Positions 1 through 6,600 are shown, counted from the stretch's first letter. The stretch: DNA of 9,125 nucleotides from Candidatus Saccharimonadota bacterium (GCA_900555425.1 UNSM01000026.1:1-9125); one strand, 5' to 3'. Notes: generated by a model not told the origin, from the letters alone. Made by a program: numbers and translations.

Positions 1-53
1 ACAAAACTCAGGCAGGAGGTCTGGGTAGACTAGCTATAGATAAGAGGTGTGCC

Positions 54-533
54 GTGAAAGCTCTCGATAAAATTGATCCAGCTTATTTTAATTCAGTAAT
101 TCTAATGAAAACATATGTACAAGATGGTGACAATCTCCGTTGCGGTGTTATCGCGGACTGTCGATTTTACAAAGGATCATTTGGTGTCGATAGTGGAAAG
201 GAAATTGATTTTACAGATCAGGAAGAGATGTGGGAGACGCTTGACGATCAAGCAAATAAGTTAGTAATTTCTGCCGTGATTGATGTAGAAGATGGACAAG
301 TTAAAATATGGGGTGATTCAGTATTTTTTGATGCCGCTGTGTATATGACTAAGTTAGTTAGCGATAAGTATTCGAAATGCGAAGAGAGTGATGAGCGGGT
401 GTCGAAATCTGACGCGGCTTTAAGAAAATCCGAACTTCAAGATAAAGCCAAAAAGGCTATATTTTCTTTTTCTAAGACTTGCGAATGTGCGGTTGGCAGT
501 TTAAATAAGTGGGTTAAAAAGCATCGGAAATAG
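54..533 (+). CDS. Hypothetical protein, start uncertain (possibly 5' partial)
   Basis: I do not recognise this 159-residue protein and assign no function. It is soluble-looking, with no signal peptide or membrane segment. The first ~105 residues alternate hydrophobic and polar stretches as in a mixed alpha/beta fold and are acidic (ETLDDQANK, VIDVEDGQVKIWGD). From about residue 106 it becomes a charged, lysine/serine-rich helical tail ending in WVKKHRK, with cysteines at about 109, 143 and 145. The GTG start at 54 is preceded by a purine-rich GAGGTG at 44-49, only about 4 nt away, which is short for a ribosome binding site. The same frame has no stop back to the window edge, so the true start could lie upstream. 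The gene ends 30 nt before the promoter of the next operon and is probably not part of it. Confidence 0.55.
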   Translation: MKALDKIDPAYFNSVILMKTYVQDGDNLRCGVIADCRFYKGSFGVDSGKEIDFTDQEEMWETLDDQANKLVISAVIDVEDGQVKIWGDSVFFDAAVYMTKLVSDKYSKCEESDERVSKSDAALRKSELQDKAKKAIFSFSKTCECAVGSLNKWVKKHRK

Positions 534-562
534 AAAATTTTGGATATTTTTTCAAAAATACC

Positions 563-591
563 TTGACTATTTAAGGTACCTTGTATAACAT
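563..591 (+). promoter_or_regulatory. Promoter of the permease-ATPase-padR-pspC operon
   Basis: A good -35 hexamer TTGACT lies at 563-568. Two overlapping -10 choices follow: TATAAC at 584-589 (5/6 match, but only a 15-nt spacer) or TAACAT at 586-591 (4/6 match, 17-nt spacer). A start site near 597-600 would leave a leader of about 28 nt carrying the AAGGAG ribosome binding site at 615-620. A 10-bp palindrome, AAGGTACCTT (573-582), sits between the two hexamers, and larger palindromes cover the -10 edge and start site, so the promoter looks built for repression. Confidence 0.6.
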
Positions 592-607
592 AGTACTATG
601 TATAGTA
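588..607 (+). promoter_or_regulatory. Putative operator: overlapping palindromes at the start site
   Basis: Positions 588-601 (ACATAGTACTATGT) are a perfect 14-bp palindrome. Overlapping it, 594-607 (TACTATGTATAGTA) is an inverted repeat with 6-bp arms around a 2-bp GT centre. Together they cover the end of the -10 and the expected start site. PadR-family repressors bind as dimers to inverted repeats with ATGT/ACAT half-sites, and a PadR gene is the third gene of this operon, so autorepression is the natural inference. The half-sites here are ordered ACAT-N6-ATGT, opposite to the ATGT-N8-ACAT arrangement often described, so identity as a PadR site is not certain. Confidence 0.5.
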
Positions 608-626
608 AATCAACAAGGAGTTTAAT

Positions 627-1916
627 GTGAAAAGAATTGACATTATTAAACGCGCCGGTCGAAATTTGGGGCAATCAAAAGGCCGCACGATTTTAACTGC
701 GCTGGCAATTTCAGTTGGAGCGTTTACGATTGGTCTGGCGCTGATGGCTGGAGAAGGCGGTCGGCTGTATACAAACAGCATGGTCGACGCGGCTGGCGAT
801 AAAAAATCCGTTTCGGTCTATAAAAAAGTGACCTCGTCGGGACCTGATAGCAATCTTCCGGAATATAGCGACTCGGAAGATACGGAAAATAGTCAATCTA
901 AGGCGATAGAGAAATATTCGATGACTGATAACGACGTGAAAAAAATACAGAAAATCCCGCACGTGGAAAAAGTGACGCCAGCTTATTCCATGTCAGGAGT
1001 TTTATATGTCAAAAGTTCGGCAAGCGACAAGAAATTCGTGCCTAGCGTAACTGTGAAGTTTGATAAAACCCGAATGGAACTTGCGGCTGGTAGTTTGGAT
1101 GATTTTATGCCGAAAAAGGGTGAAGTTGTTATTTCAGAATCTTACGTGAAAAAAATGGGATTCAGTGATGCAAAATCAGCAATTGGACAAACGATTACGC
1201 TGGGACTGAAAAAAGGAGATTCGCCGAGCAAGAACGCTGACAAAGAAATATCTCTGAAAGTTGCGGCAGTCGATAAACCTTCGGACACGATTCTATTTTA
1301 CCAGCCAGCTGTGCGCGTTTCTGTGGATGATGCTAAGGAGATTTACGACTTTAGTCACCCTAAAGATTTGCCTAATGAATATTCTTACGTAATTGCGTCA
1401 GTTGATGATGAGAAAAATGTTGAGGCAGTGAAGAATGAGCTTGGCAAGGATTATGAGTCGTATTCGATTCAGGACACGCAAAAAGTTATTTTAACTTTTG
1501 TGAATGTGGCTCAAATGGCGCTGATTGGGTTTGGTGGCTTGGCGCTTTTGGCGAGTGTTTTTGGGATTATTAACACAATGTACATTTCGGTTTTGGAGCG
1601 AACTAGTCAGATTGGGCTGATGAAAGCTTTGGGTATGCGAGGTCGCGATATTGGTAAAATGTTTAGATATGAAGCGGCGTGGGTTGGACTTCTCGGTGGT
1701 TTGATCGGCGTTGGTTTGGCGAGTTTGATGTCGCTACTCAACCCTATGATTGCCAATTTACTGAAGTTGGAGCAAGGTACGAATTTACTAGTTATTAATC
1801 CTTTGCAAATGGGACTTTTGATAATCGGGCTGATGATTATGGCGGTACTTTCTGGCTGGCTGCCGAGCCGCAAGGCAACAAAATTAGATCCAATTGAAGC
1901 GTTAAGGACGGAATAG
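627..1916 (+). CDS. MacB/FtsX-type ABC transporter permease
   Basis: The 429-residue inner-membrane permease has the MacB architecture. A short basic N-terminus with the typical RNLGQSKGRTILTALAISVG entry leads into membrane segment 1 (about 21-41). A large extracytoplasmic MacB periplasmic core-type domain follows (about 42-285), then the FtsX domain with three membrane segments (about 288-318, 350-371, 393-413). The cytoplasmic coupling region ERTSQIGLMKALGMRGRDI (324-342) and the terminal PSRKATKLDPIEALR are hallmarks of the family. Such permeases pair with LolD/MacB ATPases and act by mechanotransmission in peptide or lipoprotein export, antimicrobial peptide resistance or envelope maintenance; the substrate here is unknown. 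The start is GTG at 627 with AAGGAG at 615-620. The ATG at 625 is immediately followed by TGA and cannot be used. The ATPase gene starts 10 nt downstream. Confidence 0.9.
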   Translation: MKRIDIIKRAGRNLGQSKGRTILTALAISVGAFTIGLALMAGEGGRLYTNSMVDAAGDKKSVSVYKKVTSSGPDSNLPEYSDSEDTENSQSKAIEKYSMTDNDVKKIQKIPHVEKVTPAYSMSGVLYVKSSASDKKFVPSVTVKFDKTRMELAAGSLDDFMPKKGEVVISESYVKKMGFSDAKSAIGQTITLGLKKGDSPSKNADKEISLKVAAVDKPSDTILFYQPAVRVSVDDAKEIYDFSHPKDLPNEYSYVIASVDDEKNVEAVKNELGKDYESYSIQDTQKVILTFVNVAQMALIGFGGLALLASVFGIINTMYISVLERTSQIGLMKALGMRGRDIGKMFRYEAAWVGLLGGLIGVGLASLMSLLNPMIANLLKLEQGTNLLVINPLQMGLLIIGLMIMAVLSGWLPSRKATKLDPIEALRTE

Positions 1917-1926
1917 GAGAATTGTT

Positions 1927-2625
1927 ATGATTGAGCTTAAAAATGTGACGAAAATTTATGGCAAAAAGAAGAACCAATTTGTGGCGCTAAATGATGTGAG
2001 TTTGCGAATTCCGACGGGCGTGAGTGTGGCGATTTTGGGAAAATCTGGTTCAGGAAAATCGACGCTGATGCACGCAATTTCTGGCTTGGATCGACCGCAG
2101 CAAGGTGAGGTGATTATTGACGGTCAGGATATTTTGAAATTGAAACAAAAGCAAGTTGACGAGTTTCGTGCGAGAAAAATAGGTTTTATTTTCCAGAGTT
2201 TCTTTGTTCAGGGCAATGAAAGCGTGGCGGATAATGTGAGTTTGCCGCTGGAAATTGTGAAAATGCCAAGAGGCTTGAGGGAAAGTAAGATCAATGAGGC
2301 GCTGAAGGCGGTTGATCTGTATGAGAAGCGTAAGAATCGTGCAAAGGATTTGTCGGGCGGTCAGAAGCAGCGTTTGGCGATTGCGCGGGCGATTGTCGGC
2401 AGTCCTCAGATTATTTTTGCGGACGAACCTACGGGAAATTTGGATAGCGAAACTGGCGCGAAGGTGGAAGAATTGCTGTTCAATTACAACAAGCAAGAAG
2501 GCGCGACGCTGATTATCGTGACGCACGACGTTGACTTGGCTAAGAAATGTGATTATCAAATCCTGATCAAAGACGGCAAAATTAAGGGTTCTAATATTCC
2601 GAAAGAAGGTAAAAGTGGACGTTGA
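1927..2625 (+). CDS. ABC transporter ATP-binding protein, LolD/MacB family
   Basis: This 232-residue cytoplasmic ATPase is complete. It has Walker A GKSGSGKST (38-46), the Q-loop glutamine Q90 in FIFQS, the signature LSGGQKQR (142-149), Walker B IIFADE with catalytic Glu167, the D-loop NLDS (171-174) and the H-loop His200 in VTHD. Length and motifs match the MacB/LolD/FtsE group that drives FtsX-domain permeases, and the partner permease lies directly upstream. The ATG at 1927 has AGGAGA at 1915-1920, which overlaps the permease stop codon, so translation is probably coupled. The gene ends in TGA directly followed by TAG; the TGA is clearly a stop because padR begins within this gene in another frame. 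Two half-transporters would assemble as a permease dimer with two copies of this subunit. Confidence 0.95.
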   Translation: MIELKNVTKIYGKKKNQFVALNDVSLRIPTGVSVAILGKSGSGKSTLMHAISGLDRPQQGEVIIDGQDILKLKQKQVDEFRARKIGFIFQSFFVQGNESVADNVSLPLEIVKMPRGLRESKINEALKAVDLYEKRKNRAKDLSGGQKQRLAIARAIVGSPQIIFADEPTGNLDSETGAKVEELLFNYNKQEGATLIIVTHDVDLAKKCDYQILIKDGKIKGSNIPKEGKSGR

Positions 2626-2959
2626 TAGCTATGCGGAAAGCTTGGCGGTCCAATTGCGAAAAGGATTTTTGGTTTACTGTGTTTTACTGGTTTGTTCTAA
2701 TAAGGCGCAGTACGCTGGCGACATCGTTAAGCAATTGAACGATTCGGACTTAACAGTGGTCGAAGGTACGATTTATCCGCTGCTGAATAGGCTGCAGAAA
2801 GACGGATATTTGCAACACGAATGGCAGGAAAGCGAGCAAGGTCCGCCGCGAAAATATTATTCATTGACAGATCACGGCGATCAATTGATTCACGAACTTA
2901 AAGATCGCATAAATATGCTAAATAATTCGCTTGATAACTTAGAGAAAGGAATAAAATAA
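2615..2959 (+). CDS. PadR-family transcriptional regulator
   Basis: The 114-residue protein is a PadR winged-helix repressor of the short (group 2) type. LRKGFLVYCVLLVCSNKAQY at about 14-33 corresponds to the helix 1-2 entry. YAGDIVKQLN leads into the recognition-helix segment EGTIYPLLNRLQKDGYL (about 50-66), followed by the wing with GPPRKYYSLTDHG (about 76-88). A C-terminal helix (about 89-112) would form the dimer interface. The GTG start at 2615 overlaps the ATPase gene by 11 nt and has GAAGG at 2605-2609, which fixes this start. Its place between an ABC transporter and a PspC-domain gene is typical of PadR-controlled envelope-stress clusters. Ligand-induced release from an operator at the operon promoter (588-607) is inferred. 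Confidence 0.93.
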   Translation: MDVDSYAESLAVQLRKGFLVYCVLLVCSNKAQYAGDIVKQLNDSDLTVVEGTIYPLLNRLQKDGYLQHEWQESEQGPPRKYYSLTDHGDQLIHELKDRINMLNNSLDNLEKGIK

Positions 2960-4236
2960 TGAAGGAAATAACCAGGATTCATCTGGCAAAAACGGCGTTT
3001 AGCGTGGAAATTGACGCTAAGAAATCGCTAGAAAAGTATCTTAATTCGATTCAGAAAAATATGCACGCCGACGCGGAAGCGATGAAGGAAATTGAGGCGC
3101 GAATGGTTGAGATTTTAGCCGAGCGTGGCGTGATGAAAGAAGGTGTTATTAGCGACGATGACGTTTTGGCGATTAAAAATCAAATGGGTGAGCCGCGTGA
3201 TTTTTCGGATGATAGCGAGGACTCAACTGATGAATTGACAGATGATAATGAGAAGCCAGAAAAGCAATTGATGCGCGACACGGACGGGGCTGTCATTGGC
3301 GGCGTGTGCGCGGGAATAGCGGCATACTTTAATATCAATCCGTTGTGGGTGCGACTTATTGCAATTATCTCGCCGTTCGTAACATTCGGTACGATGGTGC
3401 TGGTTTATCTCGCGATGTGGGTGTCAATGCCGCCAGCAAAAACCGCGTCGGACAAATTGCGAATGCGCGGAAAGCCTGTAACTTTGGCTGCGCTTAAGGA
3501 AGCTTCCGCTGATGGAAATTCAACTGTGTCTGTCGGAAAAACTCCAATTGCAAAATTTTTCCAATATTTTGTCGGTGTTATGGTGTTACTTACGACGCTA
3601 GCGATACTGTTTGGGCTGATTGTTGGCGGGGCGCTTGGTGTTTCCTTGGTTAATATGCTCGGTGGTTTGGGAATGCAAATGTGGGCGTGGGGAGTATGGA
3701 CTTCCTTAGCAATTGGCGGAATCGCGACGGTTATATTTGGCGCAATTGTAACGCGTAGCATATTCGCTTGGAAGGTCAATCGAATGTCTGTAATCACAAT
3801 GATCGTGGCGGCGTCCGTTGTTTTTATGAGTTTGGCAAGCGCCGCAATATTTAGCGCGCACGCTGGCTTGGAATATGCACGTGAATCGCAGCAGCTCACG
3901 AAGAAAGTGAATATCGATATTCCAGATACGACGAACGCTAATTCAATTTTTATTGATATGCCAGTGGGGAATGTTTCGCGAATAAATTCTGACAAATTTA
4001 AGGTGGAAGCGGAGTTTGTGGATTTGCCAAAGGCTAATAAGCCAGAAATTAACGTGCGTCGCGATGGCGATAAAATTGTGCTGTCCGTTTCTGAGAAGTG
4101 TAACGTGATATTCTTTGACGGCTGCTTGAAGTTTTATAAGCCGATAACTGGCTTGAAAATTTATGCTCCTGCGGGCGTGAATGTTAGCGGTTTGTTCTAT
4201 CAGAACTCAATTGAAGCAGAAAATCCCGAATCTTAG
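2959..4236 (+). CDS. PspC-domain membrane protein with N-terminal prefix domain and C-terminal adhesin-like beta domain
   Basis: This 425-residue protein has four parts. Residues 1-85 form a soluble helical prefix (TRIHLAKTAFSVEIDAKKSL, then EIEARMVEILAERG and VISDDDVLAIKNQMGEPRDF) like the one on Bacteroidetes-type PspC proteins. An acidic linker (83-98) follows. The PspC domain is at about 103-158, with LMRDTDGAVIGGVCAGIAAYF and a membrane segment. Three more membrane segments lie near 203-229, 243-268 and 277-299. The end (about 315-425) is an extracytoplasmic beta-rich region recalling DUF4097/adhesin-like beta helices, with a cysteine pair (381, 389). PspC proteins sense or stabilise the stressed envelope; the exact role here is unknown. 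ATG 2959 overlaps the padR stop by 1 nt, with AAAGGA at 2945-2950. The beta domain ends abruptly, and the family often has a longer one. Confidence 0.85.
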   Translation: MKEITRIHLAKTAFSVEIDAKKSLEKYLNSIQKNMHADAEAMKEIEARMVEILAERGVMKEGVISDDDVLAIKNQMGEPRDFSDDSEDSTDELTDDNEKPEKQLMRDTDGAVIGGVCAGIAAYFNINPLWVRLIAIISPFVTFGTMVLVYLAMWVSMPPAKTASDKLRMRGKPVTLAALKEASADGNSTVSVGKTPIAKFFQYFVGVMVLLTTLAILFGLIVGGALGVSLVNMLGGLGMQMWAWGVWTSLAIGGIATVIFGAIVTRSIFAWKVNRMSVITMIVAASVVFMSLASAAIFSAHAGLEYARESQQLTKKVNIDIPDTTNANSIFIDMPVGNVSRINSDKFKVEAEFVDLPKANKPEINVRRDGDKIVLSVSEKCNVIFFDGCLKFYKPITGLKIYAPAGVNVSGLFYQNSIEAENPES

Positions 4237-4246
4237 GCTCATACAT

Positions 4247-4275
4247 TTGAATGATTTTACCGCTAATGCTACACT
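4247..4275 (+). promoter_or_regulatory. Promoter of uppP
   Basis: The -35 hexamer TTGAAT (4247-4252) is followed by a 17-nt spacer and an extended -10, TGCTACACT (4267-4275), whose core is TACACT. Transcription should start near 4282, about 20 nt before the GTG of uppP, so uppP can be expressed independently of the preceding stress operon. Confidence 0.6.
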
Positions 4276-4301
4276 TGAAGGATGAAAGGTAATTTTTAAG
4301 C

Positions 4302-5141
4302 GTGGCTTGGTGGCAAGCAATTATTCTCGGCGTAATTGAGGGAATTACGGAATTCTTACCGATTTCTTCGACTGGACATTTGACAATTGCCGAGAAATTG
4401 ATGGGAATGCGAATTGACGATCCGAGCGTCGTGGCTTTTACGGCGATAATCCAGATCGGAGCAATTCTGGCGGCGGTGATTTATTTCTGGAGCGACATTT
4501 GGCGAATTTTACAGGCTTGGTGGCGTGGTTTATGGTGGAAGCGAGCGCGTCGAAAGTTTGATTATAAATATGGCTGGGCAATTATTATCGGCTCAATTCC
4601 TATTGCGATTGTTGGATTGTTATTCAAACACGAAGTCGAAACGGTTCTGCGCAGTTTGTGGTTTGTGGCGTTTGGGCTTATTGGCTGGAGCGTTGTTATG
4701 TGGCTGGCTGACAATCGTGCGGTAAATAACAAGCGTGGCGAAACTGAGACGAGCTGGAAAGACACGCTGGCGATTGGCGCGGGGCAATGTTTGTCGCTCA
4801 TTCCGGGAATTAGTCGCTCTGGCGCAACGATTTCAGTCGGTTTATTCCGTGGATTTGACCGCGTGTCGGTTACGAAATTGAGTTTCTTCTTGGGTATTCC
4901 GGCGCTGGTTGCAGCAGGACTATTGGAAGTCGCTACCAAATATAAACACATTTCTGGCGGCGTTGGCTGGACTCCAACTATAATCGCCACGGTAATTTCA
5001 TTCGGTGTTGGTTATTTGGCTGTGTCGTGGTTATTGAAGTTTATTCAGAGTAATAATTTCCGACCGTTTATAATTTATCGATTTGTCCTGGGGCTGTTTT
5101 TGTTAGTTATGCTTAGCGTGGGAATGATTTCTCACGTTTAA
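4302..5141 (+). CDS. uppP: Undecaprenyl-diphosphate phosphatase (UppP/BacA)
   Basis: UppP is an integral membrane enzyme that dephosphorylates undecaprenyl diphosphate, recycling the lipid carrier for peptidoglycan and other wall polymers; its activity underlies bacitracin tolerance. The 279 residues match the family length. The first signature is GVIEGITEFLPISSTGHL, with the E13-xxx-E17 catalytic pair, the serine/threonine loop and His26. The second is LIPGISRSGATIS (166-178), with the conserved Arg172. About eight hydrophobic segments follow the known inverted-repeat topology. A basic, Trp-rich loop (WWRGLWWKRARRK, 73-85) lies between segments. The GTG start at 4302 gives the family's usual N-terminus only a few residues before the first signature. 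The likely ribosome binding site is AAAGG (4285-4289), somewhat distant at 12 nt. The gene has its own promoter and no obvious terminator behind it. Confidence 0.96.
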   Translation: MAWWQAIILGVIEGITEFLPISSTGHLTIAEKLMGMRIDDPSVVAFTAIIQIGAILAAVIYFWSDIWRILQAWWRGLWWKRARRKFDYKYGWAIIIGSIPIAIVGLLFKHEVETVLRSLWFVAFGLIGWSVVMWLADNRAVNNKRGETETSWKDTLAIGAGQCLSLIPGISRSGATISVGLFRGFDRVSVTKLSFFLGIPALVAAGLLEVATKYKHISGGVGWTPTIIATVISFGVGYLAVSWLLKFIQSNNFRPFIIYRFVLGLFLLVMLSVGMISHV

Positions 5142-5146
5142 TGAGA

Positions 5147-5175
5147 TTGATTTTTCATATTGCTACATGTAAAAT
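5147..5175 (+). promoter_or_regulatory. Promoter of the collagen-like gene
   Basis: TTGATT (5147-5152) and TAAAAT (5170-5175) are separated by exactly 17 nt, just after the uppP stop codon. Transcription would start near 5182, leaving a leader of about 38 nt that carries AAAGGA at 5205-5210, 9 nt before the GTG. With the terminator at 6547-6580 this makes the collagen-like gene a monocistronic unit. Confidence 0.65.
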
Positions 5176-5219
5176 AAAAGCATAATCAATATCAAATAAA
5201 GTTTAAAGGAATATTTTAA

Positions 5220-6524
5220 GTGGAGCGAGAAAATACAAGAAAGCCTGCATCAAAAGCTTTTGTGCTAAGTCTTTTTGTGATCACAATAATACTCATAATA
5301 TTATTGTTTTTTATTAAGATTTCACCACGTGGAGTAATTGATCCGAACGCAGTTTCTATTCGTCAGGATTCGGGCGAGATTCAATATAAATATGCTGATG
5401 GCAATTGGCAGAAAATAGTTTCGCTTGAGGATTTGAAAAGTAAGGATAACGGCACTAATAAGGAAGATGGCAAGAAAGAATCTAGTAAATCTGATAGTCG
5501 CCAAATTGAGATTCAAAAGAACGCCTTGTACATCCAGTGGCGATATGCTGGAGAATCTGAATGGAAAAATATCATAGCCTACTCAGACTTAAAGGGTAAG
5601 GATGGCCGAGACGGTAGAGACGGGCTTGATGGTCAAAATGGCAGGAACGGTCGAGATGGTATTAACGGCAGGAACGGTCAAGATGGCAAGGACGGTCTTA
5701 ATGGTCAGAATGGTAGAGATGGTCAAAAAGGCGACAAAGGCGACACTGGTGCGGCGGGTCCCGCTGGGGCAACTGGAGCCATGGGAGCCACCGGTGCGAC
5801 TGGTGCTACAGGGGCAGCTGGCCGAAATGCTACAATTTCTGTAACTAATAGCACTCAGCCTTGCTCGACTGGATTGACTATTACCGGAAATGGTACAAGT
5901 AACCTAGGTTTACAATTTACAGGCAAGAATCTTCCTGCGGGTGGTAAAACAAATCAAGTGCTCGGTAAGAAAACTGATAATGACTGTGACGTAGAATGGA
6001 AAGATACGTACGAAATTCGCGGGACTGGTATGCCTGAGGGTAATGTTAAGGCTAGTGTTGGTACGTACTATACCGATACAGCCGCTACAAACGGTGCCAT
6101 TCGCTGGATTAAAACTCGTGGTAGTGATAAAACAGGCTGGAAGGTTGTATATGGTGACACTGGCTGGAGAAGTGTTCCTCAAATTCTCTCAACATCCATG
6201 AAAGCTAGCGTGGTCAAGGTTCGACGAATCAACAATACTGTTTATCTGTACGCAGCTCTTACGGGCTGGGCGTATAACTGGAACGGTGGTGGTACGGGCA
6301 CGTTGCCAGATGGACTACGCCCCAGTGACCAGATGCAAGGCCCTTCTGCTGGACGACGGGGTAATTCGTACTTGACTTGGATCATTCAAACTAGTGGGCA
6401 GATTAATGCTGAAGCAGCTAGCGCTGAGAACCCAACGCCAACGCTTCCTCCGATCGTTAGCGTATCGTATGTGCCAAACGACAATGTTCCATGGCCAACG
6501 ACGTTACCTGGCACAGCTATGTAA
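5220..6524 (+). CDS. Membrane-anchored collagen-like protein with phage tail fibre-like C-terminal domain
   Basis: This 434-residue protein is modular. A short basic N-terminus (RKPASK) precedes one strong membrane segment (about 13-34) with no cleavage site, implying a type II anchor with the rest outside the cell. Two related Trp modules follow (about 49-76 and 98-128: IQYKYADGN-W-KIVSLEDLK and IQWRYAGESEW-NIIAYSDLK), separated by a charged Lys/Ser/Asp linker. Residues 126-203 are 26 uninterrupted Gly-X-Y triplets, first GxD/GxN-rich, then GAT-rich. The C-terminal part (about 204-434) carries patterns common in phage tail fibres and collagen-like phage structural proteins: GTGMPEGNVKASVGTYYTDT, GDTGWR, VVKVRRINNTVYLYAALTGW and GTLPDGLRPS. 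The inferred role is a trimeric adhesin or surface fibre for host or biofilm contact. Partner and processing are unknown. GTG 5220 is supported by AAAGGA at 5205-5210. Confidence 0.85.
   Translation: MERENTRKPASKAFVLSLFVITIILIILLFFIKISPRGVIDPNAVSIRQDSGEIQYKYADGNWQKIVSLEDLKSKDNGTNKEDGKKESSKSDSRQIEIQKNALYIQWRYAGESEWKNIIAYSDLKGKDGRDGRDGLDGQNGRNGRDGINGRNGQDGKDGLNGQNGRDGQKGDKGDTGAAGPAGATGAMGATGATGATGAAGRNATISVTNSTQPCSTGLTITGNGTSNLGLQFTGKNLPAGGKTNQVLGKKTDNDCDVEWKDTYEIRGTGMPEGNVKASVGTYYTDTAATNGAIRWIKTRGSDKTGWKVVYGDTGWRSVPQILSTSMKASVVKVRRINNTVYLYAALTGWAYNWNGGGTGTLPDGLRPSDQMQGPSAGRRGNSYLTWIIQTSGQINAEAASAENPTPTLPPIVSVSYVPNDNVPWPTTLPGTAM
5595..5828 (+). repeat. Collagen Gly-X-Y coding repeat (26 triplets)
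   Basis: The repeat spans residues 126-203 of the collagen-like protein with glycine at every third residue and no interruption. The first 14 triplets almost all end in Asp or Asn (GRD, GLD, GQN, GIN, GKD and similar). Two lysine-rich triplets (GQK, GDK) and GDT act as a junction. Alanine/threonine triplets (GAA, GPA, GAT, GAM) then fill the rest. At DNA level there is a 27-bp (nine-residue) periodicity: the 20-mer at 5640-5659 recurs at 5667-5686 with one mismatch. The array probably grew by slippage or unequal recombination and may differ in length between strains. Confidence 0.9.
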
Positions 6525-6546
6525 GTAAATTATTTACACTTATCTA

Positions 6547-6580
6547 AAACCCCGTCTGTCAAATCCGGCGGGGTTTATTT
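6547..6580 (+). terminator. Intrinsic terminator of the collagen-like gene
   Basis: An 8-bp perfect stem, AAACCCCG (6547-6554) with CGGGGTTT (6569-6576), encloses a 14-nt loop and runs into TTTATTT. It lies 23 nt after the stop codon and separates this unit from serS. The arms are flanked by A and T runs, so it could also act, more weakly, on transcription from the other side. Confidence 0.8.
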
Positions 6581-6600
6581 ATATATAGTCTATGTTGTTA

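Noticed and set aside
1..33. Possible C-terminus of a preceding gene in frame 1, ending at TAG 31-33
   Set aside because: Only ten codons are visible, which is not enough to support a coding call.
3..53. Frame-extended peptide GLGRLAIDKRC resembling the GNAT acetyltransferase motif A entry
   Set aside because: The following residues lack the Q/R-x-x-G-x-G/A acetyl-CoA loop and the rest of the protein does not look like GNAT, so the match is probably chance.
542..562. A/T-rich hairpin after the first gene as a terminator
   Set aside because: The stem is mostly A-T with a bulge and almost no loop, and no T tract follows it; the next bases are the -35 box.
2050..2559. 169-codon antisense frame opposite the ABC ATPase
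   Set aside because: The sense strand carries all ABC motifs, and the antisense product is a low-information shadow.
2615..2640. TGA recoding (as in Gracilibacteria/Absconditabacteria)
   Set aside because: The ATPase TGA is followed at once by TAG and overlaps a well-formed padR start, and no gene here needs in-frame TGA to be read as an amino acid.
3405..3995. 196-codon antisense frame opposite the PspC gene
   Set aside because: It is a shadow of the sense gene, whose domains and junctions are clear. The antisense translation shows no recognisable domain or ribosome binding site.
5595..5828. Repeat considered as a CRISPR array or minisatellite
   Set aside because: The periodicity is a multiple of three within a long open frame and codes perfect Gly-X-Y; there are no unique spacers.
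5602..5844. 80-codon + strand frame inside the collagen repeat
   Set aside because: Its repetitive Val/Met/Lys/Glu content is the out-of-frame reading of the Gly-X-Y repeat, not an independent gene.
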